From: Nautilus pompilius
Lineage: Eukaryota; Mollusca; Cephalopoda; Nautilida; Nautilidae
Direction of reading: 5' to 3'
Assembly (NCBI GenBank): GCA_018389105.1
Contig: JACATO010000333.1
Coordinates: 868,001 to 932,000 of the forward strand
DNA length: 64,000 nucleotides
A model generated the notes under the pieces. The model saw only the letters and a list, made by a program, of their open reading frames with translations, did not search any database and was not told the origin of the DNA. Below, in pieces: positions 1-13,896 of the stretch (positions are counted from its first letter, which is position 1; each line of letters opens with the position of its first letter). A program made the translations under genes and the position numbers.

Positions 1-2168
1 GTCCATTAAATACAAGTTTGGAAACTTTAGTAGACAAGTCAGTCAAAGGGTTTGACAGGTACAAAAATGGCTGAAGACAGTTTTAACAACAACACCCCAC
101 CCCTGCAATGTGTTATCAGAATTCCTGGAATCTCAGCAGTAGTAATAAAGACAAAAAAAAATAATGCTTGTACACAAATGGAAGCAGAAAGAGAAATCAG
201 TCAATACAGTCCAGTCATGGTATTTAAAACTTAAAGGTATCAACCAACCACTATTCCATTGACTGCAAAGTAACACTCAAAATGTACATAAACGTATTTG
301 CTATTTTATTTTTTTTTTAATCACCATTTTCTCCTGTTATTGATATCAATTACAAGTTTACTTCAAAAACAAAAGCTAACATTTTTTCATAACTAAGCAT
401 TTTCCTCACTAGTAATCATAACGATGTACCACCATTAACAATTTCTTATCACTTTACTTGATTCTAAAAATATTCTGCCACCGTGATTTTTAAGCATTGA
501 CTTTTATTCTTGAGTACATGGGAATTAATTTTTGTGCATGTACAACTTTTACACTTATAGCCACAGTCTATACAAATTCTGTTTTTCGATTTTTTAATGA
601 AATTTGGAAATATATCTCATCTTATTTATTTCACGTCAGGTCTATCTACTAATTATATCTTAAGAATTCTGGGGGTTTTCTGTTTTTTTTTAACATTCAA
701 TGTGGATCTTTTTTGTGAGAGAAGCTACCTAGCCCACCTGTCCACTAGAAAGTCTCTCTTTTTCAGTTTGAAATTCAGTGCAAACTACAAGTTGATAGCT
801 ACTTGTTCACAAGCCTAATACTTTTTATTTATTAAGTAAAGCAAAAAATTAAAATTACTAATATCGAATACACCTATCTAGTTTTATAATATTGTATTTT
901 CAGTTCAACACATGATTTTCCATATTTATGGCATTTTTGCATTGTATTACATTTTTAAAAAAATTAAATAAGGTAGAGCTATAGTATAATATTTACTCAA
1001 TTATATCAAAAAACAATAAAACAAATGATTTATTGGTTATTAAAAAATTAATGTTTGTGCTACATTAATTTACTAAAAATGTACTTTTGTTTATTTTTTT
1101 CTGAGAAAAGCATGCTACAAAAGTAATTTGAAAAGTTTATACATAGAAACTTAGTAATGATAAACTGACTTACTATCAAGTATAAGAATCAAACTTTAGA
1201 ACAATGCATTCATTAGATATATACTTAATTCCTTTTTAGTTTAATGAAAATTTACTACAGGTTTGTTCATTTTACATAGCATCAAAAGATTAAATAAAAT
1301 GCAATTATTTTTGTTTGTATACATATCTTTTTATTTATCAATTTTGTTTTATCTCTCTAAGATTCTGTGATTCTTAAAAATACTACTACTTAGCAGTTGT
1401 AGTCATTACTAAATGTTTACAGCTGTTACGAATCTTTGCTCTCTGAACTTACGATTATTTTATTTTGGGTGCTATTTCTAACATAGCTATAAAACAATCT
1501 TAAGTACTAGAGTTTATTTAGAATCTGGCGTTTTTTAGAACAATTTTGAATTAGCCTGAATTATCATGCATATTCATTTTGCTAAAATTTATTTTTTTTG
1601 CTTTTTTAAATTGTCTTTGTAATTTACATGTATAATTTCTCAAAATTATGTCAGTTCATAATTTTTAAATTCTGAGAAAAAATTTGTATGTATGAGAAGC
1701 TAAGCAGTAAAAGAATTCTTAGACTAGAGTTGGATGGATATTAATGGTGTTAACAGAAAACATCAAAGAAAATAAATAAAAGTTTGTAATTCTACCTTAA
1801 TATTAACAACTAATATTATTCGGTTACCACCACTTACCTAGGTAAATATTTATTTACTTAATAAAACAATTTGGTGGAAATTTCAAGTTTCTTATCAAAG
1901 TCTCAATCAAATTAAAAATGTTCATGTTATCTCCGATTAAAAGTGGTTCATTCAGCAGTTAGTCTTTCTAGCCAAAAGTTAAAATTAAAATCCTTCATAC
2001 AAATATAATTTGAATTTAATAATAGATAAATACATATGAAATAATATTCCATGTATTTTGAAGTTTATCCCCCTTTTAACTTCTAACAATCCAATTTATA
2101 AAACATTTACTGTCAGCTTAAAACTAACAATTTAATACAGACTCTTTCTGTCTCTCTGTGCTTGCAGG
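1..2168. other. No supportable gene; A+T-rich sequence
   Basis: Intergenic or intronic sequence with poly(A)/poly(T) runs. A 61-codon frame at 52-234 has no supporting signals. Confidence 0.5.
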
Positions 2169-2258
2169 CATCAAGAAATAATTTTTTTGCAAAAAAGAGT
2201 AATTTTCATGTGTGGATTATCTGCACCAAATTATAGTAATCACACATCTGCGGTTTGA
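2169..2258 (+). other. Candidate terminal exon
   Basis: A good acceptor (TCTCTCTGTGCTTGCAG, ending 2168) is followed by 29 open codons to TGA at 2256-2258 and an AATAAA near 2343. The peptide (VIFMCGLSAPNYSNHTSAV at its end) is not recognised and no upstream exon was found. Confidence 0.2.
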
Positions 2259-2408
2259 ACTTGTGAATGCAGCATCTTCTACCCAGCAATCAGCTAAAAT
2301 GATGATAAAGCAAATGAACAAGTGCTAGAAGATTGATGCCACAATAAAGAGTTTGAATCATGAACAGTTCATGCAATTACGTGAGTTCCCTATAAAAATA
2401 AAGGTGAA

Positions 2409-2412
<4 letters not shown>

Positions 2413-2467
<55 letters not shown>
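2413..2467. repeat. (TA)n microsatellite, about 27 units
   Basis: An uninterrupted TA dinucleotide run, the longest in the window. Confidence 0.95.
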
Positions 2468-2469
<2 letters not shown>

Positions 2470-2472
<3 letters not shown>

Positions 2473-4800
2473 TATATGATTTATATTCATAGTTTTCAAC
2501 TGGTCAAGCACATAACTTTGTTCCTCTCTTATGTTGTGAGAACGGTAAAAGAATTATTGTCATACTTGTATTGTTCGATAACATTGTAGTTCACAGCTAA
2601 TTGTTTAATGAAATGAAAACTAAAAGGCATATCTGAACAAAAAATATTTCTGCACTGTTGAATGACAAATATAGCTGAGTATGCACATGGTAGAAAAACC
2701 TGGAAATATAAGCTATTTGGTGAACTAAAGTCTAATATGATCATTTATCATTTCCAAGACAAGTGATTATTAACAGGTGTAGAGAAAAATAGTTTTATGT
2801 AATTTCATCAACATGATTTTAGTTTTTTTTTCCTCTTTCTTCCCTTCTCTAAAAGAAATTAGCAGACAGCCAAAAGAACATATTCAAAATGCTGGCAATA
2901 ACTAAACATGAAAATATGGGTGAATGCAAAACCGTTTTACCGATGTATTTTTATGCATTAGAAAATATATTGATGATAATTTGGACATCAGATTTCTTTT
3001 GGTTTGATTAATAAAAGTTAATTAAGTCCCAGCTGGAAACATAAATATCTACAGTAGATATGGAAGGCTGAAGTTTAATATACTATCTCTAGTAATATGG
3101 AACATTTAGCTTATAGTTGCAAGGTTTTAATTAATAAAATATTTAATTAGATTTCGGGTTAAAAAGTACTTCTTTGTTTGTTTTTTCTTAGATCCTAATT
3201 CTTGTCATTCTCAAGAGCCAGTTCTAAAATAAGAAGTTAATTGTATGCACATATATTTAATTTGAATTTACATCAAAAAGCAGAATACAGGAACAACAAA
3301 GTGAATACAGATTTAATGGAAAGCAGATATGCATGAGATTAGAAAGGATAATAAGACAAGACAAAGATAAAAAATGAAAAGAAAAATATGTATAGGGAAC
3401 CAAAACATCGAAGGGGTTGGTGAATTCTTAGAATGCTATTAGTATCCATGCTATTTGAAAATGCAGAGACCTGTTTTTTTTTTGTTTTTTTCCTAAATGA
3501 ACTAAAAACAAGGAATTTTAAAAAACTTTACGTGCTAGGTATCATACACATTATTGCCAGAATAATATTTTACACTACAATTATAGAGAATGCTTATTGT
3601 GGAAACAAAACAAAACAATGGTCAAAATTAGACCAGATATATTCATGTTAGGTGAGGACAGCAGCCTTCATTTTGTTCACATTAGCCAAACATGAACATT
3701 TATTCTGGTCACACCTTTCCATTAGGGTATTCACAAATAAGCTTAACCAGATTTGTGTTGGAGATCTGAAGTGTCTAGGAAGTCTCTCAATGTTCTATCC
3801 ATGTGGTAAGCTGTATAGTCTTTATAGCATAACAAATATTCACTAGAAGACCCTGGTGAAATAGTGGTCAGAGGTTATTCAAAACTTCTATCAAAGTATT
3901 GTGGCATAATGAGTATCCCTCCAACAAATATCAACTGTCTGGCTGACATACTAAATTGGAGTACATATCATCACATTAGTTGCCATATCTAGTTGGTCTC
4001 ATGTCTTCAACTGAAAAAGGCCCCACCATATCTCCTTCACTATCCATCTATCTGATGTAAACTGATAGAATTTCAAAAAAAAAAAATCTTTATTGCAAAG
4101 GCATTGCTCTGCCCATATCATTACTCTGCAGCTGTATTTACATATATAAACAGTTTTCTTAAAGCCACTTATCCACTGTAACCAAGCATCAGCATCTGTT
4201 AATGAAACTTGAGTATTTCATGCATCAAATAATATCTTCAAGTTTCAGTAATTCTTTTAAAAAAATAATTAAGAACCACATACCTTGACAGTAAAAAAGC
4301 ATTTGCTGATATCTATTTTTAACAAAAATTTCATAATTATAGCCCCTTCATGCTATTGTTTTTGTTAAAAATATATTTACATCTACATTCAAAACTGTTA
4401 ATAATTTTATTTTGAAAACAGCTTTTCTGCCATTGCTATGAATGAAAAACTCAGTATCTCCATATACCATGCTAGCTAGCCTAGTTCTGTTAAGAGAAAA
4501 ATGTTTTCAGCTTATATGACCCTTGTTCCTTTTCCCTAAATCTTCTGATGCAGGCTAAAATAAAGGAACACTGTAGAGTAGATGAGAAAGAATATAACCA
4601 GCTAAAAGTTGTGTATAAGAGCGAGGGTCAAATCAACTTTGGCTTTATCTAATGTGAAAACATTGGGATTCTCCTTTACTAGAATAATGCAACATGCACC
4701 TGCTTTCCTCTTACTAACATGTTGTTATTAGGTCACAGTTCTGAAGTAGATAAGAAATTAGTTATTTTTCATTTTCAAGAAGAATTGTTCACATTGGAAA
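2470..4800. other. No supportable gene
   Basis: A+T-rich sequence. The less biased stretch at 3640-4060 may be an old, unrecognised transposon fragment; its 64-codon frame has only vague RNase H-like spacing. Confidence 0.4.
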
Positions 4801-4808
4801 ATTTATAA

Positions 4809-5900
4809 AAGTCCATCAGGGTACGTTTTTGTATTTTGTTTACAGATCACTATTGGCTTGTGGTTCAAACAGTTCCAGCTGCAAATGTTCAAGAGCACTG
4901 GCAACATCCACATCAAAGAATTCCAAAACATTTTCAGTACATTCTCCTTTTAAATTTTGGAATCACTCCCTAAATTGCTTCAGTAAAGCTGACAACTCAT
5001 CTGCATACTCTTCAGTTGAAGCTGAAGCTATTTTTTCCCCACAGACAAAACTTGTTTTCAAATGTTTTCATATGTGAGAACAATATAATAACCAACTGCT
5101 TTGGGCTGTGCAATTTTATACTCAGTCCTGATAACTGTTAAGTAATATCAATCATGAATGAGGTTAGCTAACCACTTGCCTGACAGGCATTGCCCTTCAT
5201 CCTCTTGAACTTTACTTCTTTTTTATGCTAAAAAAAACTGTTTCAACATTCCATCATTGATGAGCCAGTGCACTTCACTATACTATACAGGTCAGCATAT
5301 ACTGATTTGATAACTTCCACCAGTTCAAAGAACTGGTGATTACTTAAACTCATCAAAATTTGAGCCCTATGGTTAATTCCTTAATCAAACAGATTGTGCG
5401 CAGATTGAGCTTCATTTTCTTCCTGTGTAATGTTACCAGTCCTCCTTGTGATTCAGTCATAGAGACGATTCCATCAGTAGTGATACCACTCAATTTATCA
5501 AATTAGATCAAGTTCTTTCTTTGCTGACTAAACTTCAGTTAGCATGTTCTCTCCTGAAGTTGTGTCATGCATAGCTTTCAAGGTAGCCAACTTCTTTGTG
5601 ACTTCAAAATCAGTTGTGACACCACAAATGAAAATAGCTAATTGGCTTGTTTTGGTGGTATCTGTATTCTGCTCTATGGAGAGAAAATAAGAATGACTCC
5701 TCCATGTTTGTAGCCACATTCTAATTCAATCAGAAACAGTCCTACATAATAGGTACATGCTATAATCTTTTCTTCGCTATCCTTAACAAATTTTCCATCC
5801 GAATAAGGTTTCGGGTATTTTGCTATTGGTTCACTTACTGCATAACTGCTAGCACGCACAACACTGTCTAATTCTTTATTCTGCCTGGTAAGTATAGGCT
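4809..5900 (-). pseudogene. hAT transposase fossil, GTF2IRD2-like
   Basis: Minus-strand segments in order: RQNKELDSVVRASSYAVSEP with IAKYPKPYSDGKFVKD (about 5900-5770), matching the ASYxVSExIAKxxKPYSDGEF motif; then TSQLAIFICGVTTDFEVTKK and LATLKAMHDTTSGENMLTEV (about 5650-5530), matching the TAQLAIFxRGV...HGTTTGE block; then, after a gap, an Asp-rich C-terminal block VLEFFDVDVASALEHLQLEL (about 4960-4850). Several stops and frameshifts make it inactive. Confidence 0.72.
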
Positions 5901-6369
5901 GTTATACGATCATATTTTTCTTTAAGAATTATATCTTGTCGACACCTGCCTGACCCAAGAGATTGCCATGTTTTTGTTATGTAAATGACATTGTAGGTTC
6001 ACCTTTTCATTGTTGCCAAAGTTTCACTATTCAACAAATAGGCTTTCCATTTACTTCTGCAAAAAAATTTTCCCAAGTCAATTTCTCCTGGAATAAGCAG
6101 CTTTCCAAATTCTTTTAATTACAGTAATATAACATAGTGAGTGCAAGTGTGCACACATGCAAGTCAACAGAGTCTAAAATTACCCTTGCAGTGACAAGTG
6201 ATTGTTTCTAATTTTAGTGGACTCAATGTTTCCAGGTTGAAAATATTCCCCTCTACTACTACCTGATTAGTGCAGCTAAGATGCCTGTAGTTACAGATAA
6301 ATAACATTTACAAGCTATTTCAGAGAGATAAGCTTCATATGACCATGGGCCATGAGTTCCCCACCCTTG
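4809..6369 (-). mobile_element. hAT transposon fossil, GTF2IRD2/ZBED-like
   Basis: The right end carries a typical hAT-Charlie-like terminus. Read on the minus strand from 6369 it is CAAGGGTGGGGAACTCATGG, close to the CAGGGGTGGGCAA-type ends of this group. A broken transposase of the GTF2IRD2/ZBED family follows on the minus strand to about 4.8 kb. The opposite terminus was not found. Confidence 0.65.
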
Positions 6370-9312
6370 TTACAAATAAATCAATATGAGCCACAACATA
6401 AAATCACTTTACTATTTGTTTTTAATCTAAAATTTTTTGGTAGAAAATTATCACATTTTAATAGCTTAATTTTAATAATATTAATACCACTTTGTTGCTT
6501 GGCAGATTAAATGTCTAAAGTGGACAAAAAACAAGACTTTAATTTTACTTGTATACTAAATCCATCTGAATATCTTAAAATGTGAATTTTTTTAGAGATA
6601 CAATATCAAAGTATTACTACATTTAGAAAAAAAAATTTTTCAGGCTACTTTTAATGATAAACAAGAATCCAGACATGCTTTGAAAGCCACTGTAGACTAC
6701 ATTAGATAATCAATACAGAGTCATAGATCTTGCAGTCAATAAACATGACTTAGAAACCAACTGTGACTCATCAGTCAACTCAACAAATTACTGATCAATA
6801 GAGATCACTAGGGATTAGCAAGGATTAGTGCAGAAAGTAAAGTCATCTTTGTGTTATTTGCTTGAAAGCTAAGAAGCCTACTGGATTAATTAACAAAAGC
6901 TTCAGTTGCATCAACCAGCTATTGTTGAAAAAAAATCTGAACATGCTTTAGACAAGCTAGCAGAACAACTGTATAACAAAGAACACCATATTTCTCATTA
7001 CCAATGTTTAGATTTTTTTTGTTGTTGTTTGTTTATGTACGTTGCATGCATGAAGAAAAAAATTTGTTGCTGATGGATTATCAAGATATAGTGTTAGGTT
7101 GTAATACTATCATCTCTTTGTTGATGAATGAGAATGAAAATTATTTTCACTGAGCAGAAATTTTTCAAGGACATAAATTACTTCACAGATATTCCGAGAG
7201 AGATAAATGTGCTAATTCTTGCTATCTGTTTGGCATTTAATGTCTGTCTGATTTTAGTGAGATTTATACTAGCAAACATTTGAGCAAAAAGATATTCTCA
7301 TATAAAAATCAGAAAAAATATATCAGAAAGACTCCTATATTATCTACTTTTCAGTTTCTTGTCCCCCCTCATCCTTTACCAATATCAATCTTTCTTTAAA
7401 ATTTCTTCCTACCAGTCTTCATTTATCATATAAGACAATTTGTTCCAGGTCACTGTAAAAAGCTCTGAATTCATATTCACTCTTTCACTTTATCAGTATC
7501 CTCTCCCAGCTATTGAAAGTCTAGCTGTGACCACGAAAGATGAAACCAAGATTCAGGAAGTACAAGGTTACAATAAATATTGTTGCAGTAGCCAGGATGA
7601 ATATTTCAGTCATAGACTGTGCTAATCAACTTTTTTTTTTTGAAAAATAGATGCATGTCAAAGCATTTTTAATGGATAAACAGAAAAGAACTGTATTCCA
7701 GTTATGCATTTAAACTAAATTTTCAATTTAAAAAAATTCTTCTTCTTTGATTTCTTGTTTTAGTCTTCAAAGTGCCACGCTACTGATCGTAAATGTTTAG
7801 TTTTTTTCTTCCAGTAATTAACAGTAAGATTACTTCAAATTAGCAAAGTTTCTCTTAACTTAAAAAAAGCATGTCATCCACACACAAGAGTTTTTTTTTT
7901 TTTAAATCCTTTTAAATTCCCTTTTTCTCTTGTGAAATTTGCTAGAATTAGTCAGTTTCTTTAATAGAGTTCTTATTCAGCATAGTGTATACAACCATCT
8001 CTCTAAAATTTTAATTTTGAAATAAAGTTCTCTGGAGGTTCATGTGAAAATTCCTGGAAAGTATAGTAGCTGCTGTAGTCTCAAAGTCTCATGACATGAA
8101 GCCCCCCCCAAGCATTATCCTGAGGTGGCCAATATGCCAATCTCAACAGCTTTTTAGTTGTGTTAAGCAGTTGTCATGCAAATCCTTCCTATTACCATGA
8201 CTCGTGTCTGTTATTAGTATGTCTTTTTATTCCTTCCCTACATAGCCAAATCTAGTAATAAAGCAGTTATCTCTTTTATACCAACATTGCCTATATAATT
8301 TTTAAAAATTATAAGCATTTCTCTATTTTTTCAACCCCTGTTTTTTTCCAATCATTAAAAAAAATTGCCTTAATATCTCTTATTATTACATTTTGTAAAA
8401 TACTGGAATAATAAAAACTGCAGGGTAGACTTTTCATGGAACATAAGCCACTCAAAATTCTACCTTTAAAAACAATTTCACACAATTGAAAAAAAAGTAG
8501 GCAAATTATTTTTTTGATTTTTTTTTTTTTTTACATCTAGTAATTTTAAAAATTGCGATAGTTTTTACCACTTAAAAGAAACTAGAAAAAGTGTTTTTTC
8601 TCTCTCTGTCATTCACTAACAAACAAAATAACAAAGTCAATGTAGCAGATCATTTTCTAATCTCCCTCCAATTATTTGAATTACAAGACTCATTTTATAA
8701 CTTTGCTCTTAACGGTACCGAGAAAACATGGCTATATAGAGACTTCAGTTTTTCTGGGGGAAGTGGTGTTTATTAGTTGAGAGTTCTAAACAAAAATTTT
8801 TTTCATTAATGGCTAAATAGCAGTCCCTTCCACAGTAAAGAGGATTTTTTACAAACAACATATTTAACTTTCTTCAAGAACAAACCTCTAACATTATGTG
8901 GAATATTAAATTTGGCATTCTACCTTTGTTTCAGCAAATCTTAAGGTTAAATTGAGCTTGGAAAAATGCTGGTATCTGACTCATCTCCTATTGATAGGAG
9001 ATTGTCTTTATTATGAATAGCACAGCTTTTGTGCGCTTATAAATTATATACTTCTTTTTTAAATCTGCTTATCCACACCTTTGAGCTTTACCAAAATAGG
9101 CTTATGAAAAAGAAAATGAGCAAAAAAGCCACCATGCCAACTTTCTTTTAATTTAGTGGCAAAACCAATTAAACATGTACAAACCAAACTGAATTCTTCA
9201 TGCTAGGTCAAGTATCACTTTGAATTTTTTTTTTTAAAAAAAGGAAAAAAGTGTGAAGAATATAGTATTAGCTACCAGAGGATTAAAGTATCTTATGCCT
9301 TTATAGAAATCC

Positions 9313-9332
9313 CTCTCTCTCTCTCTCTCTCT
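9313..9332. repeat. (CT)n microsatellite
   Basis: About ten CT units in otherwise featureless A+T-rich DNA. Confidence 0.9.
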
Positions 9333-11011
9333 GCATGGAGACAATTTAAAAATCAGAATTTAAATACCATTATATACACAAAGAAAACTACTAGCAAAGA
9401 CTGATGGAAGACAAACTAAACAATCCAGGCTTCATAACATTTTTGTTCAAAAAAGATGATACATTCAGCATAAATTTTGTCAGGTAATTTTAACTTTGTA
9501 ATATTTGGGTTTCAATTCTTTACCTGTTACAGCTAGTATCACTGTCTTTATCCCATTGTCATGGCAAAGAATATAGTGTGCAGAGTCGTCATCCTAACTA
9601 ACCTTAAAGCACATTCTGATTTTCCACCGGTGACAACCAATTATAACAAAATAATGTTGATTTTACACCAATTAAAAAAAAAAACACCAACAAAAACCTT
9701 AAAATAAGCTCAGAACAAAACTGGAAACAAGCAGTTGTGGTTAACGTCTCTAAAAATTCTCTTGTCTGATGCCACTATTTTGTCCTCCACCACAGGATAA
9801 CCAGTCTAAAAAAAATCACATCTATTCTATGTTCTGTCTGTCAAATAAATTTCAAGCCAATCTGTCTAAAGTAAAAATAAACCACTTTAATCACAACTGA
9901 TTCCTTACAGGTTCAGCTACGCCTACATGTATTCCTTCCAGAGCAGCAGAGAGAATGAAAATGTATAACCATTAATAAATGTACTAGGGCTAATTTGATA
10001 AAAATCTTAAAAGTTTAGAGAGGATGATAAAAGGTTTTCAATGTATTGATGGAAAATCTGGAAATTATGCAGCTGACAGCCATTAAAGGCTACAATAAAA
10101 ATAGATTTACTCAAGAAAATTTTAAATTAGCAAATGGAACAACTTAAAATAGTAAAATTTCTCTGCATTTTGTGAGCTGCTGAGAAGAGGATTTTTAAAT
10201 TAAGTTTCTTTTTCTTTGTGATAACAATGATATACCATTTACTTTTCAATTATCTCTGCATTTTGTAAGAAATAAGTTGGTTGAAATAATTTTTGAAATT
10301 TGTAGAAAAAGTGTTCAACTACAGAAACTATCATTGATAAAATATCAGACTTTATCAAATTAGTTTTGCCATAAAATTTACATTTTTTTTTTGTGCTGAT
10401 GCCACTAAAACTTACAAAACACATCTGTAAATGTTTGAATCATTGAAGATGAATGGCCCTGCTGTATTTCAGCTGCAAGAAATGTACTTTTCCAAGCAAG
10501 TAACTGATAAAAATAACAATCTTCATTGTAGAATTAAAAAAACAACAACAAAACTTAGGATATGGTGAACTTAAAATGATCATAGCAATAAGGGAGCAAT
10601 TGGAAATTTCTATTTTCTACTCTGTCTACCTTCCTAAGATAACAAAGATCCAAATATGAATCAGTGTAAAATGTACATTTTACTGAAAACAGATAAATTG
10701 AGCTATTTACTCAACATCATTAAAGAAACAAGAATATTAACATTATAGTTATATAATTGTAATAATAATAATGCTCAGAATTGTACTCTACAGTCACTAG
10801 AGTCCATGCCCAACAGGCAGCCAACCATCATCTTTGACACAAATGACAACCATACAAAAGGAATTTAAGGTAGATGTTCTTGCTTTGCTCTTGTTCATTC
10901 AATCTAGTGCTGTTTGAAATGGAAAAAATGAAATGTACTAAATTCAGTTTCTTTGGTTATCATTAACAGATCAACAAAATGTTCAATAGCTTAATAAAGT
11001 AACTTAAAAAA

Positions 11012-11311
11012 ATGCTGAGATGTGTCATCATGCAGATGTCAATCAAGAATACACTCATGAGTCATGTACCAGATCCTAGGCATGAGCTGGCAATGTCCAA
11101 GATGGCAAAACAGGGAGAAAATGAAGAGGGTTCAAAACATCTCCCTGTCAGATCCAAGCTATCAATCATTCACAGAAGACTAGGTTTCCCTGTGGAGCAA
11201 TTTGAACTTTGCTGTACACTTGGCACTCTATCAGATAACAAAACTAAGCACAAAATGAAGCAAATAACCAAACATCTAGGTGCTAGTATGAGATCATGGC
11301 ATAATGTCTAG
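11012..11311 (+). other. Unassigned 99-codon open frame
   Basis: This is the longest stop-free ATG frame between 6.4 and 13 kb, with mixed composition (about 40% G+C by eye, above its flanks) and many Lys/His/Met. No splice sites, domain or known motif was seen. It may be a transcribed non-coding segment or an unrecognised repeat. Confidence 0.15.
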
Positions 11312-13896
11312 ATTCACCACCTCATAAAATCAATAACAAAAGCATTAAAATAAGTTAGTGAATTAAAAAATTATATTCGTATATCTGAAAATAAACCAAG
11401 TAGGAAAGAAAAGAAAACAATATTTAAAGGTACATCACATGAACACCAACAACAATAGGAACCATTTTTAGATAAAACAGCCATCTGAATTCATTGTCAT
11501 TTTTCATTACTAAACCTTAAAAAAGATGCCAACTTTTATTCATTTTAATCATTATATTCTAGTTATATCTGAAGAGCCTATGAACAACCCCTAATAAATT
11601 CTCATCCTCAAATTAAACTACTCAATCTTCTAATTAACTAAAAAAAAATTTTAAGTTAATAACTAAATATAAAATGTAACCTTCCATTAGTTTTTTGTCA
11701 TTGTTAAAAACAATCTATCTTCTTATTGATTACCACTTCTCAAGGTGACAATGTAATAAGTGTTTCACAATTAAGAATGTGTACTAAGGATAACTTAATA
11801 AATAATACAATAAAACAGTAAGTTTCTCAATAAAGTCTATAATAAAAAGCCTTCTTCTTCAAGAACATAGTCTTCAAAGATCTCTAATTCTATGATCTGA
11901 AAGCCAAAACCTAAAGGATGCACAAAAATTGTTAAAGACTTAAACATAAAAGAACAAACTGGTTTTGAAGATACTTTGACATTGTTAGGTGCAATCATTA
12001 CCCAAACACTGTTTTCTATGCTTTCACAACTTGGTAAAAGTTAATCAAGCAAGTTAGTTTTCTCAGAATATTTTATGAATTTCTACTTGCATAGCCTTTC
12101 TTTTATACTGGCAAAGCATACAAGCCACCATGACCCATCTACATTTTTTTTCATAACTTAAAGAGCACACCTTTCCAGCAAGTCTAGTGGAAGCATTTCA
12201 TCATATGAATTGCAGATGCCAGCGCTATCTCTCTAGCTTTTCAATGTTTGTGAGAATTCTCTGCTTAAACAAAATTATATAATTCCCTCCCTCCTGTTCC
12301 GCCTATTTTTTTTTTTTCCTTTTTCTTGCATTCAGACCTGCATTTGCTGATTTACCCCAAATACCTTGTTGATACCAAATTAGAAATCAACACACCAGGT
12401 GTGTCTCAGGTCAACATTATGTAAACCAGTCTGATGTTTGAACAAACCCCAGCACATGACAGTTTTGCTGTTTGTCATTCTCTGTAAGCCAGTAGGCATG
12501 GTGGTAGCAGTGGCGGGATTTCTGCCAGGAAGCTTTGATGAAAACTTCCCTGGCTTTCTCCACTAAAGGCTATTATTATGATCACTGCAGTGACCTGTAA
12601 GGTATTTTTTTTTTTATCTTACTCTTATAACAGCAAGCTACAGAATAAGAATTGGGAGTGAATAATTTAACAAAAATGATATAACTAATTTTGTTGGAAG
12701 GTTAGTACAGTTTTAAAAAATATAGCAAAGACCTAAAGCTAGTCTAAAAAGAAAAAGTATAAAGGTATGCAACAGAGAAATTATGATATAATGTTTAATC
12801 AGATAGAACTGTAATAAAACCTGTGCGAAAGTAAATCATAATGCACTATTTAAAAAGCACCAAAGACTACGTAAGTCTTATTTTTCTAATGTTATGAATG
12901 ACAGCACTGGCAACTCAGGAAGGGTCATAATATAATCCAATCAGCCATACACTTTGAAGATAAAGCAAGCTTCTACTGTGTTGCAAAATAAAAAAAAAAT
13001 TTGAAACCAAAGAAACACTATACAATTTCTAAATATTTGTTGTAATAAGTCTAGCTTTATCAAAATAATACCAACAATAATAAATAATGAATTTTGTTGA
13101 GTTGCTATGAGTCTAGCTTTTAGCTTTAATAAACAAATACTATTATTTGAATTTTGTTGAAAAGTGAGTGGCACATGGACTAACAGGTTGAAATAAGACC
13201 TCAATTATAAACAGCTGAGGCGGCCGGTTGTGGAACCGACCCAACTCCCACCACACACTTGCAACTTCACACACATACCCCAACAATTGCATCACACTCC
13301 CCCCAAAAAGTTATAGTATCATATACTGTATACAGATATATAGAATCCACTGTTGGAGGTGGGGGGGGGGCATTGTTAGTCTCAGCCCTCAGCCTTGTTT
13401 TTTTTTTTGAAAATCTGATGTCTAGGAATTAAATTTGGGATATACCTTCAAATATCAGATTTGCAAACAGGAAGAAAATTAAAAATATGAACTGAATATT
13501 ATTGTAATTGGACTGCATCTGACTATAGATAGTTTCCAAGAAAATTTGGCTTTTCCATTAGGAAGTAATTTCTATCTACACATTTGTAGAAGGTAAGCAT
13601 GTTACTAGTATGAAGATATTGATTGCAAAGAAGAATTGAAACACTGGTCAAATAATACATCTGTCTACTACTGTTAACTTGAAAAAAATTAAAAGTATAT
13701 GGTAAAATTCTTTATTTAAAAAAGTTGGCTGTTTAAGATTTTAAATTTGATCTACATGAAATTATATACTATATTTTGTGGCATATAAATCAATACTTTT
13801 TTCCAAGTAAGTCTGGACTTTGACCATTGAAAATGATTTAATGAAAAATTTTTTTTTAAATGATCAAGTGTTTTATTTTATGAAATAAACTGTAAA

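Larger units (their letters stand above)
6370..13896. other. Gene-poor A+T-rich stretch
   Basis: Contains homopolymer runs, the (CT)n repeat at 9.3 kb and the orphan frame at 11.0-11.3 kb. The 12.38-12.60 kb part has higher G+C and short open segments on both strands but no convincing exon. At 13.2-13.4 kb there is a C-rich stretch with a G10 run. Confidence 0.45.

Noticed and set aside
2353..2589. 78-codon frame across the (TA)n repeat
   Set aside because: Its YIYIYI core is only the translated microsatellite.
3652..3846. Frame with RNase H-like spacing, possible retrovirus-like or Ty3/gypsy element
   Set aside because: Only a loose hydrophobic/Thr-Asn pattern; no reverse transcriptase, integrase or long terminal repeat was seen nearby.
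12480..12605. Possible coding exon on either strand
   Set aside because: Both strands read open for 20-38 codons, but the splice sites are poor and the sequence has no recognisable protein motif.
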